Origin: Corynebacterium sp. HMSC29G08
GTDB lineage: Bacteria > Actinomycetota > Actinomycetes > Mycobacteriales > Mycobacteriaceae
NCBI RefSeq assembly: GCF_001806875.1
Contig: NZ_KV786211.1
Location: forward strand, 93,643 to 157,642
Length of the DNA: 64,000 bases
Reading direction: 5' to 3'
Below, in pieces: positions 28,625 to 40,533 of the stretch. A model generated the notes under the pieces. The model was not told the DNA's origin and searched no databases. It saw only the letters and a program-made list of their open reading frames with translations. A program made the position numbers and the translations under genes. How positions within the stretch are numbered: the first letter of the stretch is position 1; every line of letters begins with the position of its first letter.

Positions 28625-29673
28625 CCACGGCTATTGAAGATGAGTCGACAGATTCAGGCTCTGATGATCGTCTCCGTAGCCACACTGGGTTTGCCAAACT
28701 GATTCGCCGGCCGGAGCTTGCCAGCCTGCTTGGCTTCCTCCTCATTTTGGGTCTGTTCCTCGCCGTCGCCCCAGCGTTTCGCTCCTTCGATGCGATGGCG
28801 ACCATTTTGTACGCCAGCTCCACGCTGGGCATCGTTGCTCTGGCGGTGGGTTTGCTCATGATTGGTGGAGCGTTTGACCTGTCATCCGGTGTTGCGGTGA
28901 CCACGGCGGCGTTGGCGGCATCGATGCTCAACTACAACCTGCACTTGAACTCCTGGGTGGGTGCGGGTCTCGCGCTCATCATTGCGCTGGCTATCGGTGC
29001 GTTGAACGGCGTCCTGGTCACCCGGACTGGTATCGATAGCTTCCTGATCACCCTGGCGGCGTTTCTGATGCTGCAGGGCTTAAACCTGGCAGTGACCAAG
29101 CTGGTGACCGGCCAGGTGGCCACCCCGTCGATTGCGAATATGGAGGGGTTTGCCTCTGCCCGCACCGTTTTCGCGGGAAGCTTCTACATCGGCAGCGTGC
29201 GTGTCAGCGTGACTGTTATCTGGTGGTTGCTCTTCGTGGCTATTGCATCTTTCGTGTTGTTCCGTACAAAGTTTGGCAACTGGATCACCGCCGTCGGCGG
29301 CGACGAGGAAGCTGCACGCGCTGTGGGTGTTCCTGTGCGCATGGTCAAGATTGTGCTGTTTATGACGGTTGGTTTCGCCGCCTGGTTCGTGGGCATGCAC
29401 ACGCTGTTTGCGTTCGATTCGATCCAGGCGGGCCAAGGTGTGGGCAATGAGTTCCTCTACATCATCGCCGCAGTGATCGGCGGTTGTGCAATGAAGGGCG
29501 GCCGTGGCACGGCGATTGGAACGATGATCGGTGCGCTGATCTTCGGCATGACCAATCAAGGCATCGTCTACGCCGGCTGGAATCCAGACTGGTTTAAGTT
29601 CTTCCTCGGCGCGATGCTGCTGTTCGCAGTGTTGACTAATACGTCATTCGCAAAGATTACGAAGGGGCGCTAA
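28621..29673 (+). CDS. Sugar ABC transporter permease (CUT2 type)
   Basis: 350 residues with eight to ten hydrophobic segments (for example LASLLGFLLILGLFLAVAP, ALIIALAIGALNGVLVT). LNGVLVTRTGIDSFLITLAAFLMLQG and the C-terminal AAVIGGCAMKGGRGTAIGTMIGAL match the RbsC/FrcC permease class. Coupled to the binding protein through ATGA and followed 3 bp later by the ATPase. Confidence 0.92.
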   Translation: MTTAIEDESTDSGSDDRLRSHTGFAKLIRRPELASLLGFLLILGLFLAVAPAFRSFDAMATILYASSTLGIVALAVGLLMIGGAFDLSSGVAVTTAALAASMLNYNLHLNSWVGAGLALIIALAIGALNGVLVTRTGIDSFLITLAAFLMLQGLNLAVTKLVTGQVATPSIANMEGFASARTVFAGSFYIGSVRVSVTVIWWLLFVAIASFVLFRTKFGNWITAVGGDEEAARAVGVPVRMVKIVLFMTVGFAAWFVGMHTLFAFDSIQAGQGVGNEFLYIIAAVIGGCAMKGGRGTAIGTMIGALIFGMTNQGIVYAGWNPDWFKFFLGAMLLFAVLTNTSFAKITKGR

Positions 29674-29676
29674 GCC

Positions 29677-30438
29677 ATGGCCATCATTGAACTGCGCGAC
29701 ATCACCAAGTCCTATGGCACGTTTGACGCACTGCGCGGCGTAAACCTGCGTATTGAACAAGGCGAAGTCACCTGTGTGCTGGGTGACAATGGTGCCGGCA
29801 AGTCAACCTTGATCAAGATCCTTGCGGGTCTGCACGCACCAACCAGTGGGCAGCTGCTTATCGACGGCTCGCCGACCACGCTTTCTTCCCCCCGCGACGC
29901 CCTCACTGCCGGAATTGCCACTGTGTACCAAAACCTGGCGATTGTAGATGAGCTTAGCGTGTGGCGAAATTTCTTCCTGGGCCAAGAACTGACCGGGCCA
30001 TTAGGAACGCTGAAGCAAAAAGAAATGCAGCGGATTTGCTCTGAGCAGCTGCTGGAAATGGGCATTGACATCCCTGACGTCAACGTTGAGGCCGGCAACC
30101 TTTCTGGCGGTCAGCGCCAGGTTGTGGCGATTGCCAGGGCTGTCTACTTCGGTGCCCGAGTGGTGGTGTTGGATGAACCAACCGCAGCCCTTGGCGTGAA
30201 GCAGTCGGGCGTGGTGCTGAAGTTCATCGCCGCTGCCCGCGACAGTGGCGTGGCCGTGGTGCTGGTAACCCATAACCCGCACCACGCCTTCCTCGTGGGG
30301 GATCACTTCACCATCTTGAAGTTGGGCCGCCAAGAGCTCGACGCCCCGCGTGAAGCAATCACGGTTGATGAACTCACACGTCAAATGTCGGGTGGAGAGG
30401 AACTTGAGGCGCTTCGTCATGAGCTGCGGATGGGTTAG
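29677..30438 (+). CDS. Sugar ABC transporter ATP-binding protein, single-domain
   Basis: 253 residues with one ABC domain: Walker A GDNGAGKSTLIK, Q-loop YQNLAIVDELS, signature LSGGQRQVVAIARA, Walker B VVVLDEPTAALG and H-loop VTHNPHHA. Most CUT2 importers use a double-domain ATPase; this is the single-domain FrcA-like form. The stop lies in the first half of a 14-bp tandem repeat shared with the end of the convergent YbjN-like gene. Confidence 0.93.
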   Translation: MAIIELRDITKSYGTFDALRGVNLRIEQGEVTCVLGDNGAGKSTLIKILAGLHAPTSGQLLIDGSPTTLSSPRDALTAGIATVYQNLAIVDELSVWRNFFLGQELTGPLGTLKQKEMQRICSEQLLEMGIDIPDVNVEAGNLSGGQRQVVAIARAVYFGARVVVLDEPTAALGVKQSGVVLKFIAAARDSGVAVVLVTHNPHHAFLVGDHFTILKLGRQELDAPREAITVDELTRQMSGGEELEALRHELRMG

Positions 30439-30461
30439 TCCGAGCCTGTTAGTCCGAGCCA
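30434..30461. repeat. 14-bp tandem repeat at convergent gene ends
   Basis: GTTAGTCCGAGCCT is followed by GTTAGTCCGAGCCA. The first copy contains the stop TAG of the ABC ATPase; the second contains the minus-strand stop of the neighbouring gene. Confidence 0.85.
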
Positions 30462-30904
30462 GGTGAAGCTTCCATGTCGTTGAGTTCTTCGAAGTGCGTG
30501 AGCATGATCTGATGACCGGTGGTGATGGCGTCAACGCCGCGTCGGAAAGCATGTTCAAGCTGCGCATCAGTGAGCCCTCCTGCAACACTAAGTTCATGCT
30601 CTGAGCGCACTACCAGGGTGTCAAAGTTGGTGACTACCAGCTGGCGGGCTAGTACGTAGGACGCATTTGCCTGATTCGCGGCCAAAAAGTAGTTGGCCTG
30701 GGCGCTTTGGGTGGGCTCATCCGTGGCAAAGTCGCTTCGGATCACCAGCACGGTTTCCAACAGCACGAAAAACAGCGGCATGCCGTTGACGTTGGCCTGA
30801 GCGGAACGGCCTGTAATCGCCTCCTCCAGCTCAATGCCGAAGTTTTCCGCGGTGGCAATAATCCGATCTAGCGTGACCTGGGTTGGGGTATTAGTGGTGC
30901 TCAT
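30449..30904 (-). CDS. YbjN-like protein (second of pair)
   Basis: 151 residues starting MSTTNTPTQVTLDRIIATAENFGIELEE. The alpha/beta pattern with VNGMPLFFVLLETVLVIRSDFATDE, ANQANASYVLARQLVVTN and DAQLEHAFRRGVDAITTGHQIM matches the bacterial sensory-transduction/YbjN family, which resembles type III secretion chaperones in fold. Function unknown. Its start overlaps the end of the upstream paralogue by 14 bp, so the two are translationally coupled. Confidence 0.8.
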   Translation of the reverse strand: MSTTNTPTQVTLDRIIATAENFGIELEEAITGRSAQANVNGMPLFFVLLETVLVIRSDFATDEPTQSAQANYFLAANQANASYVLARQLVVTNFDTLVVRSEHELSVAGGLTDAQLEHAFRRGVDAITTGHQIMLTHFEELNDMEASPGSD

Positions 30905-31367
30905 TGTGGGTATCCGTCCAATCAACAAGGGTGGGCAGGGACTGCTCGATCTGGGCAAACGTTTCCAGCGTCATCTGGATGGTGCTGATGACAAAGATTT
31001 CCAACTGCTCACCAGTGAGTCCTTCCGCAGTATCGACTGTGCGGGTAGCGGAGGTAGCCAACATGCCGTCGGCGGTCTCAAGCATGCGCAGCGTCGGGGC
31101 GAAACGCGCCTGGTTGCGCTCATTGATGGTGTACAACAACTGCGGTGCCAGCTCAGGTGGAGCCATGCCGCGCCAGATGGATTCAAACACCAGGCTGTCA
31201 TCACTGATAGCAAAGAAAATGGTGCAGTTTTCAAAACCTGACATGAGCTTGTCGTCGTCTACCTGGAAGTTGAGGTCACGGTCACGAAACACGTCGGCGA
31301 CCGCCTCAAGTGTTACGGCGACTGGGGAAGTCGGGGGAGTCGGGGGAGTCGGGGGCGTCACAGCCAT
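30891..31367 (-). CDS. YbjN-like protein (first of pair)
   Basis: 158 residues from ATG 31367 behind AAGGAGAAT. A Pro/Thr-rich head (TPPTPPTPPTSP) is encoded by a 9-bp tandem repeat; the YbjN domain follows (LEAVADVFRDRDLNFQVDDD, LLYTINERNQARFAPTLRM, GEQLEIFVISTIQMTLETFA). Distantly similar to the gene behind it, consistent with tandem duplication. Divergent from pyrR. Role unknown. Confidence 0.82.
   Translation of the reverse strand: MAVTPPTPPTPPTSPVAVTLEAVADVFRDRDLNFQVDDDKLMSGFENCTIFFAISDDSLVFESIWRGMAPPELAPQLLYTINERNQARFAPTLRMLETADGMLATSATRTVDTAEGLTGEQLEIFVISTIQMTLETFAQIEQSLPTLVDWTDTHNEHH
31331..31359 (-). repeat. 9-bp tandem repeat coding Thr-Pro-Pro
   Basis: TCGGGGGAG repeated twice, then TCGGGGGCG and TC. 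It lies in the N-terminus of the first YbjN-like gene and adds or removes TPP units without changing frame. Confidence 0.85.
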
Positions 31368-31482
31368 ATTCTCCTTGGATATTTGGCTTGGGGGTACACA
31401 TTCTCTGAGGCGATGGTAAACCACCAACCCACCACCGGTAGAGGATGCTACGCTTGGACGCGTCGTTGACACCACCTTTAAA

Positions 31483-31509
31483 TTCCGCACTGTGAGGCGG
31501 GGAAGGAGG
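31483..31509 (+). promoter_or_regulatory. Candidate PyrR-binding hairpin over the pyrR ribosome site
   Basis: TTCCGC (31483-31488) can pair with GCGGGGAA (31497-31504) around CTGTGAG, directly abutting the Shine-Dalgarno AAGGAGG (31503-31509). The CNGNGAGGC-like loop resembles PyrR-binding loops, and in mycobacteria PyrR represses its own operon translationally by binding such a leader. Inferred from sequence only. Confidence 0.5.
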
Positions 31510-31513
31510 ACCG

Positions 31514-32074
31514 ATGAGCGACGAGAACCGCGCGACGGTTGAGCTGTTGACAGCCTCAGACGTCGGGCGCACGATCGCACGCATCGCGCACCAAATAATT
31601 GAGAAAACCGCGCTTGATGGCGAGGACGCACCAACAGTCATGCTGCTTGGGATTCCGTCCGGCGGAGTGCCACTTGCGCATCGTATTGCTGATGCCATCC
31701 AAGAGTTTGCTGGCGTAACCGTCCCCGTGGGCAGCCTAGATGTCACGCTGTACCGCGATGATTTGAGGGATAAGCCGCACAGGGCACTGCGGCCCACCAG
31801 CATTCCAGCCAACATTGATGGCACCACGGTCATCCTGGTGGATGACGTGCTGTATTCCGGCCGCACCATCCGCGCAGCGTTGGATTCGCTTCGAGATATT
31901 GGTCGGCCGAAGGTGATTCAGCTCGCGGTTTTGGTTGACCGTGGGCACCGTGAGCTGCCAATCCGCGCTGACTACGTTGGCAAGAACATCCCAACCGCAA
32001 TGACGGAGGACGTGACTGTCACGCTCACGCCCATCGATGCCGTTGATGGCGTGACGCTGATAAGAGAGGGCTGA
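31514..32074 (+). CDS. pyrR: Bifunctional pyr operon regulator / uracil phosphoribosyltransferase
   Basis: 186 residues. The PRPP-binding motif [19 protein letters not shown] is perfect, with [10 protein letters not shown] and [10 protein letters not shown] typical of PyrR. It senses UMP/UTP and binds pyr mRNA; it also has UPRTase activity in homologues. First gene of the pyrimidine operon, followed 10 bp later by pyrB. Confidence 0.96.
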   Translation: MSDENRATVELLTASDVGRTIARIAHQIIEKTALDGEDAPTVMLLGIPSGGVPLAHRIADAIQEFAGVTVPVGSLDVTLYRDDLRDKPHRALRPTSIPANIDGTTVILVDDVLYSGRTIRAALDSLRDIGRPKVIQLAVLVDRGHRELPIRADYVGKNIPTAMTEDVTVTLTPIDAVDGVTLIREG

Positions 32075-32084
32075 GGCTCAAGCA

Positions 32085-33029
32085 ATGAAGCATTTAATTG
32101 ACATTGCAGACTTAAGCCGTCAAGAGATTGTTGGCCTGATGGATGAGGCCGACCGCTTCCGTGAGGCGCTTGATGGCCGCGAGATCAAGAAACTGCCTAC
32201 GCTCCGCGGACGCACCATTTTCACCTTGTTCTACGAGAACTCCACACGCACTAGGTCTTCATTTGAAACTGCCGGCAAGTGGATGAGCGCGGATGTGATT
32301 AACGTCTCGGCTGCTAGCTCGAGTGTGAAGAAGGGGGAGTCGCTGAAAGACACGGCGTCCACGATCGCTTCGATCGGCGCAGATGCCGTTGTCATGCGCC
32401 ATCCGTCATCGGGTGCGCCGAACCTGCTACGCAAGTGGCTGCCGGAGACTTCCATCATCAACGCGGGCGACGGTCAGCACCAGCACCCGACACAGGCACT
32501 GTTGGACGCGGTGACCATGCGCCAACACATTGGTGACGTGCAGGGCAAGAAGGTTCTGATCGTCGGCGATATCTTGCACTCGCGCGTGGCCCGCTCCAAC
32601 GTGGACTTGCTGTCCACCCTGGGAGCTGAGGTGGTGCTGGTCGCACCGCCGACGTTGCTGCCCATGGGCGTTGAGCATTGGTCGGCGCGTGTCTCCTATG
32701 ACTTTGACGCGGAGGTTGCCCAAGGGGCGGATGTGGTGATGATGCTGCGCGTCCAGGCTGAGCGCATGGACGGCGGCTTTTTCCCCACGCACCGTGAGTA
32801 CGCCACACTGTTCGGCCTGTCGGCTCAGCGTGCGGACCAGCTGGGGCCGGAAACCCTGATCATGCATCCCGGCCCGATGCTGCGAGGCATGGAAATCAAC
32901 TTCGATGTGGCTGATCGCGACAACACTGTGGTGCTTAACCAGGTCTCTAACGGTGTCTACACCCGCATGGCGGTGCTGTTTACCCTGTTGAGCTCGGGGG
33001 AGGACGCGTTGGAAGGAAAGGTGAAGTAA
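32085..33029 (+). CDS. pyrB: Aspartate carbamoyltransferase catalytic chain
   Basis: 314 residues. The carbamoyl-phosphate site [23 protein letters not shown], the HPSSGAPN loop and [14 protein letters not shown] are all present. Joins carbamoyl phosphate with aspartate. No regulatory chain gene (pyrI) follows; the stop is directly followed by the TTG start of pyrC. Confidence 0.97.
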   Translation: MKHLIDIADLSRQEIVGLMDEADRFREALDGREIKKLPTLRGRTIFTLFYENSTRTRSSFETAGKWMSADVINVSAASSSVKKGESLKDTASTIASIGADAVVMRHPSSGAPNLLRKWLPETSIINAGDGQHQHPTQALLDAVTMRQHIGDVQGKKVLIVGDILHSRVARSNVDLLSTLGAEVVLVAPPTLLPMGVEHWSARVSYDFDAEVAQGADVVMMLRVQAERMDGGFFPTHREYATLFGLSAQRADQLGPETLIMHPGPMLRGMEINFDVADRDNTVVLNQVSNGVYTRMAVLFTLLSSGEDALEGKVK

Positions 33030-34316
33030 TTGAGTACCACCGCATTGACCACCGCATTGACTAACGTTCGCCCGTACGGTGAGGACGCCACCACGGTGCT
33101 GATCCGCGACGGTGTGATTGCGCAGGTCGGACCGGACGTTGACGTCAGCGACGTCGATGAGGTGCTGGACTGCGACGGCCTAGTCTTGTTGCCGGGCCTG
33201 GTAGATATGCACGTGCACCTGCGTGAGCCGGGCCGTGAAGATACCGAAACTATTGCCACTGGTTCGGACGCCGCGGCGAAGGGTGGGTTTACCGCCGTGT
33301 TCACCATGGCGAACACTAACCCCGTGATTGACCAGCCGTTTATCGCGGACGGTGTCTGGGACAAGGGACAGGCGTACGGCAAGTGTGACGTCTACCCGGT
33401 GGGCTCTATTTCCAAGAACCTGGAGGGCAAAGAGCTCACTGAGATTGGTCTGATGAGCCGCGGGCACGTCCGCATGTTTTCTGACGACGGTCGTTGCGTC
33501 AATGACCCGCAGCTGATGCGCCGCGCGATTGAGTACGCCAAGGCGTATGACGTGGTGTTGGCGCAGCACGCTGAGGATCACCGCATGACCGTCCACAGCG
33601 TTGCCCATGAAGGTGAGCAAGCTGCGCGTCTGGGTCTGACTGGCTGGCCGCGTGTTGCGGAGGAATCCGTTGTTGCACGTGACCTGATCATGACCCGTGA
33701 CTACGGCGGGCGCTACCACCTGTGCCACGCCTCTACTGCTGGCACGGTTGAGCTGCTGCGCTGGGCGAAGGCGCAGGGGATTGAGATCACCGCCGAGGTG
33801 ACGCCGCATCACCTGCTGCTCACTGATGAGCTGCTCGCTACTTATGACGGCAACTACCGCGTCAACCCGCCGCTTCGTGAGCACGAGGATGCGGTGGCGC
33901 TTCGCGATGCGTTGCTTGAGGGCATCGTGGATGTTGTGGCCACGGATCACGCTCCGCATGGGTCTGAAGATAAATGCGTGGAGTTTGACCACGCGAAGCC
34001 GGGCATGCTTGGCCTTGAGACGTCGCTGGCGGCAATCCACCAAGTATTCGTTGAGTCTGGTCTGGCGGATTGGCGTTTTGTGGCCAAGGTGATGAGTGAG
34101 CGCCCGGCAGAGATTCTGCGTCTGGAGGACCAGGGGCGCCCGATCGCTGTGGGGGAGCCAGCGAACCTGACACTTGTGAACCCGAATGACCCCTGGACTG
34201 CTCGTGGCGCCGATATGGCGTCGAAGGCTTCGAATACTCCCTATGAGGGCATGGAATTTTCCGCCCGCGTTGTTGCCACTTGGCTGCGCGGCACGCCGAC
34301 CTACACCAACATTTAA
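33030..34316 (+). CDS. pyrC: Dihydroorotase
   Basis: 428 residues, type I dihydroorotase. TTG start directly after the pyrB stop, with GGAAAGGTG 5' of it. Metal motif [10 protein letters not shown], later HAEDH, CHAST and VATDHAPHG are intact. The first residues [10 protein letters not shown] come from a 12-bp duplication (33036-33059). Followed 10 bp later by the shortened carA. Confidence 0.96.
   Translation: MSTTALTTALTNVRPYGEDATTVLIRDGVIAQVGPDVDVSDVDEVLDCDGLVLLPGLVDMHVHLREPGREDTETIATGSDAAAKGGFTAVFTMANTNPVIDQPFIADGVWDKGQAYGKCDVYPVGSISKNLEGKELTEIGLMSRGHVRMFSDDGRCVNDPQLMRRAIEYAKAYDVVLAQHAEDHRMTVHSVAHEGEQAARLGLTGWPRVAEESVVARDLIMTRDYGGRYHLCHASTAGTVELLRWAKAQGIEITAEVTPHHLLLTDELLATYDGNYRVNPPLREHEDAVALRDALLEGIVDVVATDHAPHGSEDKCVEFDHAKPGMLGLETSLAAIHQVFVESGLADWRFVAKVMSERPAEILRLEDQGRPIAVGEPANLTLVNPNDPWTARGADMASKASNTPYEGMEFSARVVATWLRGTPTYTNI
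33036..33059 (+). repeat. 12-bp tandem duplication at the pyrC start
   Basis: ACCACCGCATTG occurs twice in a row, in frame, duplicating Thr-Thr-Ala-Leu and leaving a second and third in-frame TTG as possible starts. Confidence 0.85.
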
Positions 34317-34326
34317 GGAACCGATT

Positions 34327-34767
34327 ATGAACGCACGTAAGAAGGCAGAGCTTTTGCTTGCCGACGGCACGTCTTTCCCCGGATACCTCTTCGGCGCAAC
34401 ACCCACCGCAGAGATCTCTGGCGCCGCCACTGTAACCACGAACATGTTCGCCTATCAGCGCGAAATGACTGATCCGGCCCGCAAGGGGCAGGTGCTCATC
34501 TTCGCTGCACCGCAGGTTGGCAACGCTGGTTGGAACGATGAGGACATAGCCAACCCAGAAGGCCGCATCACCGTTGGGACCGTAGTGGTGAGGGATCTCA
34601 CCACCCGAGTTTCTAACTTCCGCTCGGTGCGCTCCTTGGAGGAAGAGATGACCGCGCAAGGCATGAGCGGTATCTACGGGGTGGACACCCGCAAACTGGT
34701 CCGACACCTGTCTCAGATGGGCAACGAAAGCGTTGTCGCCACCCTCGTAGTCAAGGAGGAAAACTAA
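34327..34767 (+). CDS. carA: Carbamoyl-phosphate synthase small subunit, N-terminal domain only
   Basis: Only 146 residues from ATG 34327, against about 370-400 for CarA. The whole product matches the N-terminal domain that docks on CarB: LLLADGTSFPGYLFGA, MFAYQREMTDPARKGQ, APQVGNAGWNDED, VVVRDLTTRVSNFRS and MSGIYGVDTRKLVRHL. It stops (VVKEEN) where the glutaminase domain should begin, so the Cys-His-Glu triad is absent. No glutaminase remnant follows: carB starts at the next base and its ribosome site AAGGAGG is inside the last carA codons. The clean frame argues for a retained functional domain, not decay. The enzyme may use free ammonia or borrow a glutaminase from elsewhere; both are inference. 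Confidence 0.85.
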   Translation: MNARKKAELLLADGTSFPGYLFGATPTAEISGAATVTTNMFAYQREMTDPARKGQVLIFAAPQVGNAGWNDEDIANPEGRITVGTVVVRDLTTRVSNFRSVRSLEEEMTAQGMSGIYGVDTRKLVRHLSQMGNESVVATLVVKEEN

Positions 34768-38134
<3,367 letters not shown>

Positions 38135-38148
<14 letters not shown>

Positions 38149-38956
38149 CCGTCTCGTAGAGGCAGGTCGCACGCATGGGCGCCTGTGCGTCGGCATTGAC
38201 CCCCATGCAGCGCTGCTTGAGCAGTGGGGACTTGCAAACACTGTCGACGGCTTGCGTACCTTCGCCATGACGTGTGTGGAAGCCTTCGGCGGCCACGTAG
38301 CGGCGATCAAGCCCCAGGTGGCGTTCTTTGAGCGTTTCGGTGCACAGGGCTTTGCCGTGCTGGAGGAAACCCTTGCAGCGACGCGTGAGCTTGGGACGAT
38401 CACAATTGCAGACGCCAAACGCGGAGACATTGGGTCCACCATGGCCGGCTACGCCGCCGCATGGCTGGAACCCGGCGCACCCCTGGAGGCAGACGCAATG
38501 ACATTGACGCCCTACCTCGGAGTGGAATCGCTTGCCCCAGCGATTGAGCTTGCCCAGCAACATGGCAAAGGCGTGTTCGTGATGTCAGCAAACTCCAACC
38601 CTGAGGCCGAGCGGTTCCAGACCTCCACATTGAACAGTGGGGTGACCGTTGCGCAGTTCATGGTTGATGAGTGCGCGAAGTTCAACGCGGATGCCGCTTC
38701 CCGTGGGCAAGTGGGGGATGTGGGTGTGGTGGTTGGCGCGACCGTGGATAAGCCTCCAGCCCTTGCATCCCTCAATGCTCCGGTGCTGATGCCAGGTGTG
38801 GGTGCGCAAGGAGCAAGCTTTGCGGACGTTGACCGCATTGCCGGTACGCGTGCACACCTGGTGTTTCCTAACGTTTCGCGCTCTGTGTTGCGTCATGGGC
38901 CGAAAGTCGATGACCTGCGCAATCAGGCCGTCGAGCTGGGGAAACGCACTAATTAG
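38135..38956 (+). CDS. pyrF: Orotidine 5'-phosphate decarboxylase, type 2
   Basis: 273 residues from ATG 38135 (AAGG 8 nt upstream). [13 protein letters not shown], the catalytic [12 protein letters not shown], and [10 protein letters not shown] plus MPGVGAQGA match the PyrF subfamily common in mycobacteria. Makes UMP. Last gene of the pyr operon, followed by a strong terminator. pyrD and pyrE are not in the window. Confidence 0.95.
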
Positions 38957-38968
38957 GAGGGGCAATTC

Positions 38969-38998
38969 ACTACCAGGGAGAATCCCTGGTAGTTTATT
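38969..38998 (+). terminator. Intrinsic terminator of the pyr operon
   Basis: ACTACCAGGGA and TCCCTGGTAGT form a perfect 11-bp stem with a GAA loop (38969-38993), followed by TTATT, 13 bp after the pyrF stop. Confidence 0.85.
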
Positions 38999-39073
38999 GG
39001 CGTCGATGCGTTGACATGGCTAAATGCGCTAAACCGCAAACCCAAGTCAATACGGCAGCACGTGATGCAGTGC

Positions 39074-39079
39074 TACACT
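39074..39079 (+). promoter_or_regulatory. Candidate -10 box of mihF
   Basis: TACACT within TGCTACACTAGA. Transcription from about 39086 would give a leader of roughly 120 nt before mihF, containing the palindrome ACAGTTG-AG-CAACTGT (39156-39171). No good -35 is seen. Confidence 0.35.
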
Positions 39080-39207
39080 AGACCGAAGCTGGCGAGTTGC
39101 AACGATGCAATTACCCAACCTGGGTATAGAGTGCTTCTCGGCAATAACGCTGAGGACAGTTGAGCAACTGTACCAGTTGAAACTACGAATAAAATTTTGG
39201 AGGACCC

Positions 39208-39528
39208 ATGGCACTTCCCGAGTTGACCCCGGAGCAGCGCAAGGCAGCCCTTGAGAAGGCTGCAGAGGCACGTAAGGCACGTGCAGAGCTGAAGGCTTCC
39301 CTCAAGCGTGGCGAGATCACCCTGAAGGACGTCCTGGACAAGGCTGACACCGACGAGATTATTGGCAAGACCAAGGTCTCCGCACTGCTCGAGGCTATGC
39401 CGAAGGTGGGCAAGGTCAAGGCTCGCGAGATCATGGAGGAACTGGAGATCGCTCAGACCCGCCGCCTGCGTGGTCTTGGTGACCGTCAGCGTCGCGCTCT
39501 GCTCGAGCGTTTCGGCTTCGACGCGTAA
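39208..39528 (+). CDS. mihF: Actinobacterial integration host factor (mIHF)
   Basis: 106 residues behind TTTTGGAGG. Nucleoid-associated DNA-binding protein. A Lys/Ala/Glu-rich helical N-terminus (LTPEQRKAALEKAAEARKARAELK) leads into the helix-two-turn-helix region LLEAMPKVGKVKAREIMEELEIA and the basic RRLRGLGDRQRRALLERFG. Essential in mycobacteria. Precedes gmk and rpoZ as in other actinobacteria. Confidence 0.95.
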   Translation: MALPELTPEQRKAALEKAAEARKARAELKASLKRGEITLKDVLDKADTDEIIGKTKVSALLEAMPKVGKVKAREIMEELEIAQTRRLRGLGDRQRRALLERFGFDA

Positions 39529-39543
39529 GAGAATTACGCACCC

Positions 39544-40134
39544 GTGGATACCGTGAAGAATGATGCAGCGCGTGGCCGGCTGATTGTTCTGGCTGGCCCG
39601 TCCGCAGTGGGCAAATCCACTGTGGTTCAGCGCCTTGTTACGGATGTGCCGAATCTGTACTTTTCGGTATCCATGACCACGCGTGCCCCACGCCCCGGTG
39701 AGGTCGACGGCAGGGATTATTTCTTCGTCTCTCCGACTGACTTCCAGGAGCGCATCGATGCCGGTGAAATGCTGGAGTGGGCCGACATTCATGGCGGTTT
39801 GCAGCGTTCCGGTACGCCGGCTGGCCCTGTGCGTGAAGCACTGGAGGCTGGGCGACCGGTGTTGACTGAAGTCGACCTGGTTGGCGCGCGTGAGATTAAG
39901 CGGTTGATGCCTGAGGCGAAGACAGTGTTCCTTGCACCCCCTTCGTGGGAAGTGCTGGTGGAGCGTCTGACTGGTCGTGGGACTGAGACTGAGGACGTGA
40001 TTAAGCGTCGACTAGAAACCGCCCGAGGCGAACTTGATGCCCAGCATGAGTTTGACTCCATTGTGGTCAACGACGATGTTGACCGGGCAGTTGCCGCCAT
40101 TGCGGCCCTTTTGACTGATACAACAAATGAGTAG
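39544..40134 (+). CDS. gmk: Guanylate kinase
   Basis: 196 residues, GTG start. P-loop [16 protein letters not shown]-binding [22 protein letters not shown] and the lid region [20 protein letters not shown]. Converts GMP to GDP. Follows mihF by 15 bp and precedes rpoZ by 8 bp. Confidence 0.97.
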   Translation: MDTVKNDAARGRLIVLAGPSAVGKSTVVQRLVTDVPNLYFSVSMTTRAPRPGEVDGRDYFFVSPTDFQERIDAGEMLEWADIHGGLQRSGTPAGPVREALEAGRPVLTEVDLVGAREIKRLMPEAKTVFLAPPSWEVLVERLTGRGTETEDVIKRRLETARGELDAQHEFDSIVVNDDVDRAVAAIAALLTDTTNE

Positions 40135-40142
40135 GTGTTGAG

Positions 40143-40448
40143 TTGAGCAACGTCACTGATGAGCTGTCGACCACGGCCGCCGCGTCTGCGGAGCGTGTGT
40201 ACGACGAACCGGAGGGCATCACGGCTCCTCCGATCGATGAGCTGCTGACCAAGGTTTCGTCGAAGTACGCATTGGTCATCTTTGCGGCCAAGCGTGCTCG
40301 CCAGATCAACAGCTTCTACCAGAACTCTGATGAGGGTGTGTTCGAGTTCATCGGCCCCCTGGTCAACCCGGAGCCAGGTGAGAAGCCGCTTTCCATCGCA
40401 CTGCGTGAGATCCAGGCGGGTCTTCTGGAGCACGAAGAGGGCAACTAA
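40143..40448 (+). CDS. rpoZ: RNA polymerase omega subunit
   Basis: 101 residues, TTG start. [31 protein letters not shown] is the conserved omega core, followed by [18 protein letters not shown]. Helps assemble the beta' subunit. A terminator follows directly. Confidence 0.95.
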   Translation: MSNVTDELSTTAAASAERVYDEPEGITAPPIDELLTKVSSKYALVIFAAKRARQINSFYQNSDEGVFEFIGPLVNPEPGEKPLSIALREIQAGLLEHEEGN

Positions 40449-40472
40449 GCTTTCGCACACAAGGTTCTGTAG

Positions 40473-40511
40473 CCGCGCACTTCGCCATATGCTGGCAGGT
40501 GTGCGGTTTTT
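40473..40511 (+). terminator. Intrinsic terminator after rpoZ
   Basis: CCGCGCAC (40473-40480) pairs with GTGTGCGG (40499-40506, one G-U), followed by TTTTT. Confidence 0.75.
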
Positions 40512-40519
40512 GCGTTGCG

Positions 40520-40525
40520 TAGACT
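40520..40525 (+). promoter_or_regulatory. -10 box of coaBC
   Basis: TAGACT ends 8 nt before ATG 40534. With no ribosome site present, transcription and translation probably start at the same base. Confidence 0.45.
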
Positions 40526-40533
40526 TTGAGCCT

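Noticed and set aside
34327-34767. Short carA as a frameshift artefact
   Set aside because: All three frames after 34767 were considered: carB begins at the next base and no glutaminase motif appears in any frame, so a simple frameshift cannot restore it.
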